This document shows, piece after piece, positions 1 through 5,010 of a stretch of 5,340 nt of DNA. The notes under the pieces were generated by a model. It was not told the origin of the DNA. It saw only the letters and a program-made list of their open reading frames with translations, and did not search any database. A program made the translations under genes and the position numbers. Numbering within the stretch: the stretch's first letter is position 1; every line of letters begins with the position of its first letter. This stretch comes from an uncultured Streptococcus sp. (GTDB taxonomy: Bacteria > Bacillota > Bacilli > Lactobacillales > Streptococcaceae): assembly GCA_934229725.1 (NCBI GenBank), contig CAKQDX010000029.1, positions 1 through 5,340 of the forward strand, read 5' to 3'.

Positions 1-101
1 GATTTTACCGACTTGACGTAGTTAGTGAGGTTGATAGGCAGTTCGCCATAGCGACTGCCGTAGACTATCAAGTGCTTTAGCACTTAGAGAGTCTTTCAAC
101 G
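1..101. other. Gene-free space with two hairpins downstream of obg
   Basis: No gene is supported here. Two inverted repeats are visible. The first pairs 37-42 with 54-59 and 44-46 with 51-53, leaving one bulged T and a CATA loop. The second pairs AAGTGC (70-75) with GCACTT (80-85) around TTTA, and an outer AGACT/AGTCT pair (62-66 with 90-94) can close it. Neither is followed by a convincing T-run on the minus strand, so they are poor candidates for a classic obg terminator. The mix of structured modules resembles the small BOX-like intergenic repeats of streptococci, but that is an impression and not a match I can demonstrate. A plus-strand frame is open from base 3 to a TAG at 78-80 (25 codons), which is too short to call a gene end. 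Confidence 0.4.
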
Positions 102-1415
102 TCAATCCACAAACTCAAATTCAAAGTTACCAATACGAACAATGTCACCATCCTTAGCCCCACGTTCACGGAGTGCTTCGTCAACTCCCATTCCACGCAA
201 TTGACGTGCAAATTTCATAATTGATTCGTCACGTTCCATGTTTGTCATGATAAAGAGTTTTTCAAGTTTTTCACCAGAAAGTACCCATGAAGCATCGTCA
301 TCACGGCTAATTTCAAATGGACGTTCATCCTCGTTAAAGCCATAGTATACTTCTTCTTGTTCCATATCTTCTTCACTATAAAGTAAGAATTCATCTGTTT
401 GATCAAGAAGTTCTGCGGTCGCTTCCAAAAGGTTCTCTAGACCTTGATGAGCCAAACTTGAAATTGGGAAAATTTGTGGCAACTCTTCGAATTCATCGTA
501 ATTAGCAGCCAATTTTTCCTTAAACTCTTTCAAGTTTTCCTCAGCCTCAGGCATGTCCATCTTATTAGCAACAATAATTTGCGGACGTTCCATCAGGCGC
601 AGGTTGTAAGTTTCCAATTCCTTGTTAATTTGAAGATAATCCTCGTAAGGATCACGCCCCTCGCTTCCCGACATATCAATCACATGAAGGATAACACGTG
701 TACGCTCAATGTGGCGAAGGAACTGTGTCCCCAATCCAACACCCTGACTAGCCCCTTCAATCAAGCCCGGAAGATCAGCCATGGCAAAGCTCTCACCTGA
801 CTTAGTACGAACCATTCCCAAGTTAGGAACAATCGTCGTAAAGTGGTAGGCACCAATCTTTGGCTTGGCTGCCGTTACCACACTAAGAATTGTTGATTTA
901 CCAACAGATGGAAAACCAACCAAACCAACATCAGCCAAAATCTTCAGTTCCAACTGAAGTTCACGCTCTTCACCTGGTTCACCATTCTCAGCGATTTCAG
1001 GTGCAGGGTTACGAGGCGTCGCAAAACGGATATTTCCACGACCGCCACGACCGCCATGAGCAATGACAAACTCTTGACCTTCTTCGACCAGGTCAGTAAT
1101 AACCTTGCCCGTTTCAGCATCACGCACTGTCGTACCTGGCGGAATACTCACAATCAGGTCTTCGGCACCACGACCATGCATTCCCTTGGTCATCCCTTTT
1201 TCACCGTTCTTGGCCTTGAACTTACGGTTATAACGGAAATCCATAAGGGTACGCAAGCCTTCGTCAACTTTGAAAATGACTGAGCCACCCTTTCCGCCGT
1301 CACCGCCCCAAGGACCGCCATTCGGTACATATTTTTCACGACGGAAGGCAACCATCCCATCGCCACCACGACCAGCTTTGACGCTGATCTTGGCCGTATC
1401 TAAAAACATACTCAT
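102..1415 (-). CDS. obg: GTPase Obg (ObgE/CgtA), ribosome assembly
   Basis: This is a conserved, generally essential P-loop GTPase that binds the 50S subunit, helps its late assembly and links it to (p)ppGpp and growth state; it acts in the cytoplasm. The three family domains are present in order. The glycine-rich Obg fold spans about residues 1-160 (AGRGGDG, GGPWGGDGGKGG, HGGRGGRGN). The G domain spans about 161-335: G1 GFPSVGKST 167-175, switch I TTIVPN 193-198, G3 DLPG 214-217, G4 NKMD 284-287, G5 near ISS 318-320. The C-terminal OCT domain spans about 345-437 and ends in the typical FEFEFVD. The length of 437 is normal and nothing is missing. The start could be ATG at 1415 or the ATG two codons on (1409, MFLDTAK). 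The purine-rich AGAAAGAGAG at about 1424-1434 suits 1415 better, but the Shine-Dalgarno is weak. I see no strong promoter of its own, so expression may partly depend on readthrough from the DUF4044 gene upstream. Confidence 0.98.
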   Translation of the reverse strand: MSMFLDTAKISVKAGRGGDGMVAFRREKYVPNGGPWGGDGGKGGSVIFKVDEGLRTLMDFRYNRKFKAKNGEKGMTKGMHGRGAEDLIVSIPPGTTVRDAETGKVITDLVEEGQEFVIAHGGRGGRGNIRFATPRNPAPEIAENGEPGEERELQLELKILADVGLVGFPSVGKSTILSVVTAAKPKIGAYHFTTIVPNLGMVRTKSGESFAMADLPGLIEGASQGVGLGTQFLRHIERTRVILHVIDMSGSEGRDPYEDYLQINKELETYNLRLMERPQIIVANKMDMPEAEENLKEFKEKLAANYDEFEELPQIFPISSLAHQGLENLLEATAELLDQTDEFLLYSEEDMEQEEVYYGFNEDERPFEISRDDDASWVLSGEKLEKLFIMTNMERDESIMKFARQLRGMGVDEALRERGAKDGDIVRIGNFEFEFVD

Positions 1416-1493
1416 CTATTATTTTCTCTCTTTCTGACACATGTTGCATGCCCTCATTTCATCTTAAAGCAATAAGTTTCCGACATACACAAA

Positions 1494-1513
1494 AAAACGC
1501 TTAATAGCGTCTT
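1494..1513 (-). terminator. Weak intrinsic terminator overlapping the DUF4044 stop codon
   Basis: On the minus strand, bases 1513-1506 (AAGACGCT) can pair with 1501-1494 (AGCGTTTT) around an ATTA loop. The pairing includes one G-U pair, and a run of seven T (1497-1491) forms its 3' arm and continues beyond. The core stem is only five base pairs (ACGCT/AGCGT), and the hairpin begins inside the stop codon of the small gene. It would lower rather than abolish transcription into obg. The assignment rests on the sequence pattern only. Confidence 0.55.
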
Positions 1514-1640
1514 AAAGGACAGCTGCGACTGCTTGGAAAATCAATGCCCCAACTGTTACTAATAACATAATTAAAACGACAACTATTGTCAGACGTTCAA
1601 AGAATGATTTCTTACGTGGTCCGTTATCTCCAAATGCCAC
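1512..1640 (-). CDS. DUF4044 family small membrane protein (42 aa, GTG start)
   Basis: This short gene starts at GTG (1638-1640) and ends at TAA (1512-1514). It encodes 42 residues beginning (M)AFGDNGPRKKSFFERLT and ending FQAVAAVL. A positively charged N-terminal segment (PRKKSFFER, 8-16) precedes one hydrophobic helix (about 17-40, IVVVLIMLLVTVGALIF), so a single-pass membrane protein with the N terminus inside is expected. From memory it matches the DUF4044 small proteins of streptococci and lactobacilli; the function of the family is unknown to me. The start is supported by GAGG at 1650-1653 with about 9 nt spacing, and no better ATG exists in frame. It has its own extended -10 promoter and a weak terminator at its end. 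It lies between rsuA (80 nt upstream) and obg (96 nt downstream). Confidence 0.85.
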   Translation of the reverse strand: MAFGDNGPRKKSFFERLTIVVVLIMLLVTVGALIFQAVAAVL

Positions 1641-1664
1641 TTGAATTTACCTCTTTTTTCTTCT

Positions 1665-1673
1665 AGTATATCA
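1665..1673 (-). promoter_or_regulatory. Extended -10 promoter of the DUF4044 gene
   Basis: The minus strand reads TGATATACT, an extended -10 (TG-N-TATACT), about 25 nt upstream of the GTG start. No good -35 hexamer is found at 16-18 nt, which fits promoters that rely on the TG extension. Transcription would start near 1658 and give a short leader carrying the GAGG ribosome-binding site. It may also supply obg transcripts by readthrough. Confidence 0.55.
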
Positions 1674-1720
1674 TTTTAATGGTAACAAAAATCTACCTAT
1701 TTCGCAACTGTTTGTTAAGC

Positions 1721-2452
1721 TTAAACCAAAGGAATTCCAAAAACGCTTAATCCGTCTAACTCCTCTTGAGTCAATCGACGCCAAGTGCCAATTTCTAAAT
1801 CATCTGGCAAAACTAAAGATCCCATACTCAAACGTTGCAAGTCTGTCACTTCCTTACCACAAGCAGCTACCATGCGCTTGACTTGGTGGAATTTACCTTC
1901 GGCAATGGTAATCTGAACTGTACTCGTTCTAGCTGCCTGATCTACTGACAAAATCTCTAATTTAGCTGGTTGGCAAGTGTGGTCTTTTAACTCAATTCCC
2001 TTTTCAAAAGCTTGCATATCTGCTTCGTCCATGACACCTGCTACCTTAGCTTGATAAATCTTGTCCACATGTTTTCTAGGTGATAACATAGCGTGAGCCA
2101 AATCACCATTGTTGGTCAATAGAAGCAGGCCATGAGTATCAATATCCAACCGACCAACCGGAAAAACCTGCTTGTGGCGAGCTGTCTCATCCAGTAAATC
2201 TAAAACCGTCTTATGACGAGCATCTTCTGTTGCCGAAATCACACCTTTTGGCTTATTCAAGAGATAGTAAACAAAGGTCTCATGTGTTAGTTCCTGACCT
2301 TGATAAGCAATCTGGTCCTTCTTCTCATCAATCTGAGTTTTAGGCGACGTTTCCACCTGACCATTGACAGTCACCTGCTTTTTCTTAAGATAGGTCTTGA
2401 CTTGACTACGACTGCCAAGACCACAGTCAACCAAAAACTTGTCCAGACGCAT
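1721..2452 (-). CDS. rsuA: 16S rRNA pseudouridine(516) synthase, RsuA family
   Basis: Enzymes of this family isomerise a uridine of 16S rRNA (U516 in E. coli numbering) to pseudouridine in assembling 30S subunits. An N-terminal S4 RNA-binding domain (about 1-60, MRLDKFLVDCGLGSRSQVK) is followed by the catalytic fold: LNKPKGV 65-71, GRLDIDTHGLLLLTN 100-114 with presumed catalytic Asp103, EGKFHQVKRM 185-194, and RLSMGSLVL 207-215. The length of 243 residues is typical. The start is firm: AAAGGAGG (2461-2468) sits 8 nt before the ATG, inside the end of the upstream gene. The TAG of that gene directly abuts this ATG, so translation is probably coupled. No clear terminator follows the gene. Paralogues of the RsuA/RluB/RluE group are similar; the compact S4 domain and the motif wording favour RsuA, but the exact target is inferred. 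Confidence 0.88.
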   Translation of the reverse strand: MRLDKFLVDCGLGSRSQVKTYLKKKQVTVNGQVETSPKTQIDEKKDQIAYQGQELTHETFVYYLLNKPKGVISATEDARHKTVLDLLDETARHKQVFPVGRLDIDTHGLLLLTNNGDLAHAMLSPRKHVDKIYQAKVAGVMDEADMQAFEKGIELKDHTCQPAKLEILSVDQAARTSTVQITIAEGKFHQVKRMVAACGKEVTDLQRLSMGSLVLPDDLEIGTWRRLTQEELDGLSVFGIPLV

Positions 2453-3427
2453 CTACACATCCTCCTTTATCGGAATCCAAACTTCCATCTCATAATCTTC
2501 AGCCTGACGATTACCTGGTGGATAGACCTCTACCATGGGCTGGTTAATAATGTCAAAATGTTTCTTGGCATGCTGAAAACTCTCCCAGACCGCTGCTGTC
2601 GCCGGCCCCTTAAGTTTAAAAACTGCATAATTAGCCGGTGCAAGGGCAATCATCTCCAAGCCATCATCCTCACCAGCCAAGGCGGTGACATAAGTTTTTC
2701 GACTTCCGTCAGTGATGCGAATCCCATAAGTAGTAAGGGCCAAATCATCTCGCTCTGCAAGAAAAGGAATCCAGAGAGGCTCTGTCGGCTTGCCAATTTC
2801 TCCACCCTCAAAAGTCAGACCTGAAAACGTCAAAAAGCCTTTTTTAACAATTTCCACATCATAACGAACAGTCACCAGATGAAGTTTTTGAATAACCTGT
2901 TTCATCTCTGTTGGCTGAATCGGCGTCTCATCAGCTAAGGCATAGGAGATTTTTTCCACAAAGGCTTGCTTTTCCTTATCACCAGAACCTATAGGAACAA
3001 GCACCCAATCCTCTACCTCCACGCTTTTATCTTCACAAAGATAAGTGTAACGCTGACCGCCTTGGTTAAAAGATACTTCAGCCAAACGATAGAGGGGATC
3101 TGGGTAATCGACAACCACCATTTCCAGTGCACCTGCTTGGAACAAGAGCTCCTGATCCTTGAGACGTACCTTCATCGCCAAGCTATTCGCATCAATGAAA
3201 AAGCCGTTGTCAGAATCCATCATAGACTGAAAGAAGGCCTGGTGTAAGCCAGAGAAGGTCCAAACAACATGCCAACGACACATCATCTCATAGTCATCAA
3301 TAGTCACGAGAAGAGACAGTTCTTGCTGATCAGCAGCATAAGAATAAGCTTGGACAATCACTTGTTCCGGTGTCAGGTAGTCATTGACAAAGACCGCAAA
3401 ATCGTCCATGGTTTGAAAATCTGACAT
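2453..3427 (-). CDS. Unnamed protein with C-terminal GyrI-like (effector-binding) domain
   Basis: I do not recognise a named gene. The protein has 324 residues and no signal peptide or membrane segment, so it should be cytoplasmic. The last third (about 232-320: YGIRITDGSRKTYVTAL ... YAVFKLKGPATAAVWESF ... YEMEVWIPI) has the layout of GyrI-like/AraC effector-binding domains, which bind small hydrophobic or cationic molecules. A middle part (about 125-182, with VEVEDWVLVPIGSGDKEKQAFVEKISYA) looks like a small beta domain found in uncharacterised Firmicute proteins. The N-terminal 110 residues are acidic and aromatic-rich with no motif I know. There is no DNA-binding helix-turn-helix, so it is not an obvious regulator despite the effector domain. 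Translation begins at ATG 3427 with AGAGG at 3436-3440. It lies 13 nt after the thioesterase gene and abuts rsuA with no gap, so it is the middle gene of a probable operon. Confidence 0.75.
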   Translation of the reverse strand: MSDFQTMDDFAVFVNDYLTPEQVIVQAYSYAADQQELSLLVTIDDYEMMCRWHVVWTFSGLHQAFFQSMMDSDNGFFIDANSLAMKVRLKDQELLFQAGALEMVVVDYPDPLYRLAEVSFNQGGQRYTYLCEDKSVEVEDWVLVPIGSGDKEKQAFVEKISYALADETPIQPTEMKQVIQKLHLVTVRYDVEIVKKGFLTFSGLTFEGGEIGKPTEPLWIPFLAERDDLALTTYGIRITDGSRKTYVTALAGEDDGLEMIALAPANYAVFKLKGPATAAVWESFQHAKKHFDIINQPMVEVYPPGNRQAEDYEMEVWIPIKEDV

Positions 3428-3440
3428 AAGCTCTTCCTCT

Positions 3441-3824
3441 CTAATCTTCTACTACACCTGTCACATACATGGTAAATGTTGCCCTAGTTAGGATTTTCTC
3501 CTCCTGGTTAGTGACGAGGACATCCACTACCTTGGTAGACTTACCATTATGGACACAAAGCCCTTCAATCTTAAGGTCATCAGACAGATGACCAGCCTTT
3601 AGATAATTGATATTAGACTGAAGTGTCACTGCATAATCACCTGTTGAGATGGCCACCAGTCCAGCCACCTGATCACAAAGCGTGAATAAATAACCACCAT
3701 GTGCGTTGCCAAAATAATTTAGAGACTTCTCAACCACCTTTGTCGTCACGATGACATGGCCAGTTTCAAACAGTTCTTCTCGAAAATTCTCAAATACTCG
3801 AATTTCATGTAGTTTGTCTTGCAT
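3441..3824 (-). CDS. Hotdog-fold thioesterase, PaaI/YdiI-like
   Basis: This 127-residue protein fits the PaaI-type hotdog thioesterases, which hydrolyse acyl-CoA thioesters as small oligomers in the cytoplasm. The signature is NYFGNAHGGYLFTLCDQVAG (36-55): Asn40, His42-Gly43-Gly44 at the active site and Asp51 as the likely catalytic acid on the central helix. The following strands TLQSNINYLKAG (67-78) and GKSTKVVDVLVTN (94-106) are also typical. The length is normal. AGGGAGGG (3831-3838) lies 6 nt before the ATG. An extended -10 promoter precedes it, and it is the first gene of the unit with the GyrI-domain protein and rsuA. The acyl substrate cannot be read from the sequence; the partner genes do not point to phenylacetate breakdown, so the symbol paaI is avoided. 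Confidence 0.87.
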   Translation of the reverse strand: MQDKLHEIRVFENFREELFETGHVIVTTKVVEKSLNYFGNAHGGYLFTLCDQVAGLVAISTGDYAVTLQSNINYLKAGHLSDDLKIEGLCVHNGKSTKVVDVLVTNQEEKILTRATFTMYVTGVVED

Positions 3825-3885
3825 AGCAAGCCCTCCCTATCATTTTCTATTCCACTTTAAAACAAATAGCTTATCTTTACTTACT

Positions 3886-3894
3886 AGTATAACA
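3886..3894 (-). promoter_or_regulatory. Extended -10 promoter of the thioesterase-rsuA unit
   Basis: The minus strand reads TGTTATACT, an extended -10, about 60 nt upstream of the thioesterase ATG. No good -35 is present at the usual distance. It lies just downstream of the osmC stop codon, so the thioesterase unit is probably transcribed from here, with some possible readthrough from osmC. Confidence 0.55.
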
Positions 3895-3912
3895 CGAACT
3901 TGGTAAAGGATA

Positions 3913-3936
3913 ATCAGCTTATGGAGCTAAGCTGAT
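3913..3936 (-). terminator. Hairpin spanning the osmC stop codon, possible weak terminator
   Basis: A perfect 9-bp inverted repeat pairs ATCAGCTTA (3913-3921) with TAAGCTGAT (3928-3936) around a 6-nt loop. The stop codon of osmC (3919-3921) lies in one arm. On the minus strand it is followed by TATCCTTTACC, which is only a poor T-tract. It may be a weak terminator or an mRNA 3'-end stabiliser. Confidence 0.4.
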
Positions 3937-4284
3937 ATCAACCACTATATCTTCACGAAAGAGCTTCTTGACACGACAAAACTCATCCACAAAAGCCAGC
4001 AATTTATCCTCATTTTCGATAGCCAAGTTCTCAGGCAAATGTATCTTTAGCTTGAAATTCCCCTCTTCATAGCTAGAATCAACCCGAATAGCAAGCTCCT
4101 CCTTTCCCTGAAACTTTGCAAAATAACTCTGTAAACACATGGTCACACAAGAAGCCAAAGCAATATTCACCAAACTCATGGGTGTTTCCCCGTCCTCAGT
4201 ATAGCCAAAAAGTTCCACAGGTACCCCGTAACCCTCTGAAAGGGAATGGTAACGTTTGTCACCCTTAATAGTTGTTTGATACAT
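3919..4284 (-). CDS. OsmC family protein (thiol-dependent peroxidase-like)
   Basis: This protein resembles the OsmC/Ohr superfamily, whose members reduce organic hydroperoxides or related compounds with a pair of cysteines and act as dimers in the cytoplasm. With the start chosen here it has 121 residues. The helix motif LVNIALASCVTMCLQSYF carries Cys46 (and Cys50). The second cysteine, Cys103, sits in FCRVKKLF, the place of the usual CPVSK-type motif. The protein is slightly short for the family and is closer to OsmC-like than to Ohr proteins; the substrate is unknown. An in-frame GTG at 4291-4293 would add three residues, but it lies inside the Shine-Dalgarno GAGGTGA (4290-4296). The ATG at 4282-4284, 5 nt after that site, is therefore the better start. 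It is a single gene with its own promoter. Confidence 0.85.
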   Translation of the reverse strand: MYQTTIKGDKRYHSLSEGYGVPVELFGYTEDGETPMSLVNIALASCVTMCLQSYFAKFQGKEELAIRVDSSYEEGNFKLKIHLPENLAIENEDKLLAFVDEFCRVKKLFREDIVVDISLAP

Positions 4285-4312
4285 CTTAGTCACCTCATTA
4301 CGTTTTACTCTT

Positions 4313-4321
4313 ATTATAACA
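4313..4321 (-). promoter_or_regulatory. Extended -10 promoter of osmC
   Basis: The minus strand reads TGTTATAAT, a perfect -10 hexamer with a TG extension, about 29 nt upstream of the osmC ATG. No clear -35 is seen. This gives a short untranslated leader containing the GAGGTGA ribosome-binding site. I see no obvious PerR or OhrR operator over it, though such a site could be missed by eye. Confidence 0.6.
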
Positions 4322-4466
4322 AAGATAAGCTGACCTACCGAGCTTAACGACTTGAACTGTCTGTCATTATGATGGAAAGCGTTATGGAGCTAACCTCTTA
4401 TTTTCCAATAGATTAGCCTAGCACAACACCACTATTACTGAGGGATAACAGTTAGATAAAATCCTT

Positions 4467-4480
4467 TGAGAGCGCTTTCG
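4467..4480 (+). promoter_or_regulatory. CcpA cre operator candidate
   Basis: TGAGAGCGCTTTCG fits the catabolite-responsive element pattern TGWNANCGNTNWCA at 13 of 14 positions (only the last base differs) and has the central CG of a near-palindrome. It overlaps the candidate -35 region of the lipoprotein gene, a position where bound CcpA would repress. The reading is inference from the known consensus. Confidence 0.6.
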
Positions 4481-4504
4481 AATTTCCAATTTTTCCTTTA
4501 CAAT
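4476..4504 (+). promoter_or_regulatory. Promoter of the lipoprotein gene
   Basis: A -10 hexamer TACAAT (4499-4504) is preceded by a weak -35 TTTCGA (4476-4481) at 17 nt spacing. The start of transcription would fall near 4511, giving a leader of about 23 nt. The cre site covers the -35 hexamer. The weak -35 suggests modest basal activity. Confidence 0.5.
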
Positions 4505-4533
4505 GGATGTATTAAGAAAAAAGTGAGACTATT

Positions 4534-4899
4534 ATGAAAACATTTTCTAAACTAACTTTAGCCTCTGTCTCAGTTCTTGCCTTGTTGACCTTAGCAGCAT
4601 GTGGCAACTCTAAAGACAAAACTGACTCGTCATCTTCATCAACATCATCCAGTAAGGTGACCAAAAAATCTTCTTCAAGCAGCTCAAGTGCTTCAGTAAA
4701 AGTCAACAAAGACGGTTCAACTGAAGTGAGTGACGGAAACGGTAACTCAGCAAAAACAAACGGAAATAACACTGTCGAAGCCAATGACAACAATGGCAAT
4801 AATGGAACAGTGAGCCAGGATGGTTCAGTTGAGGTCAATAGCCAAGACGGAACAAATGTCAAAGTCGGATCAGACGGAACCGTCTCAATTGGGAACTAA
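4534..4899 (+). CDS. Small serine-rich lipoprotein of unknown function
   Basis: This 121-residue precursor has a clear lipoprotein signal: positive start MKTFSK, hydrophobic stretch 7-22, and lipobox LTLAAC with Cys23 as the lipidated residue. The mature 99 residues should therefore be anchored on the outside of the membrane. Residues 30-54 form a Ser/Thr/Lys linker. The rest is rich in Asn, Asp and Gly and repeats a short V-x(1-3)-DG-(S/T)-x-V pattern: VNKDGSTEV 57-65, VSQDGSVEV 93-101, VNSQDGTNVKV 101-111, VGSDGTVSI 111-119. Such repeats suggest a short beta-solenoid or an extended chain; no enzyme motif is visible. The Shine-Dalgarno is weak (GTGAG, 4523-4527). The gene stands alone, read opposite to its left neighbours, and ends 75 bp before the CRISPR array. 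I do not recognise a named family, and a role with the array is not implied by position alone. Confidence 0.85.
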   Translation: MKTFSKLTLASVSVLALLTLAACGNSKDKTDSSSSSTSSSKVTKKSSSSSSSASVKVNKDGSTEVSDGNGNSAKTNGNNTVEANDNNGNNGTVSQDGSVEVNSQDGTNVKVGSDGTVSIGN

Positions 4900-4902
4900 A
4901 CT

Positions 4903-4936
4903 AAAACTCTCGGAAAATAATTTCCGAGAGTTTTTT
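4903..4936. terminator. Strong bidirectional intrinsic terminator
   Basis: A perfect 14-bp stem pairs 4903-4916 (AAAACTCTCGGAAA) with 4921-4934 around an ATAA loop and is followed by T on the plus strand (TTTTTT, 4931-4936). It begins 3 nt after the lipoprotein stop codon and should end that transcript. Read on the minus strand the same hairpin also ends in four T followed by AG, so it can stop the CRISPR precursor RNA arriving from the right, though less strongly. Confidence 0.9.
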
Positions 4937-4974
4937 CATCAGTCAAGATTTGAAGGAATAGAATAAACCTATAG

Positions 4975-5010
4975 ATTTTGAAACCATTCGAAACAATACA
5001 GCTCTAAAAC
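4975..5010 (-). repeat. Degenerate terminal CRISPR repeat
   Basis: This leftmost repeat differs from the five identical copies at three of 36 positions. In transcript orientation these are nt 14 (G to A), 30 (C to T) and 36 (C to T). Decay of the last repeat is usual at the end of an array away from its leader, which supports the orientation given. Confidence 0.93.

Noticed and set aside
3..80. Possible 3' end of a plus-strand gene converging on obg (stop TAG at 78-80)
   Set aside because: Only 25 sense codons are open, which happens often by chance, and the stretch is dominated by hairpin-forming sequence.
474..1283. Plus-strand open frames at 474-800 and 1056-1283
   Set aside because: Both are antisense to the well-conserved obg coding region and show no protein family features.
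2300..2824. Plus-strand open frame of 174 codons
   Set aside because: It lies antisense across rsuA and the GyrI-domain gene, which both have good start signals and family motifs. Its translation has no domain and no ribosome-binding site of note.
2966..3247. Plus-strand open frame of 93 codons
   Set aside because: It is antisense to the GyrI-domain gene and has no supporting start signal or motif.
3919..4393. Direct repeat TTATGGAGCTAA at 3919-3930 and 4382-4393, suggesting a remnant of a second osmC end
   Set aside because: A 12-base repeat can occur by chance in a window this size, and the flanking sequence shows no further similarity to osmC.
4322..4460. Small RNA or riboswitch in the divergent intergenic region
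   Set aside because: There are imperfect inverted words (for example AGCTTAACG with CGTTATGGAGCT), but no compact fold, terminator or known riboswitch core is visible.
4512..4862. Minus-strand open frame of 116 codons
   Set aside because: It is the complement of the serine-rich lipoprotein gene. Its Leu/Glu-rich translation is what reversed Ser/Asp/Gly codons give.
4937..4974. A further degenerate repeat or spacer left of the array
   Set aside because: At the expected 66-bp step (about 4909-4944) the sequence is the terminator, not a repeat, and no CRISPR-like word is found in 4937-4974.
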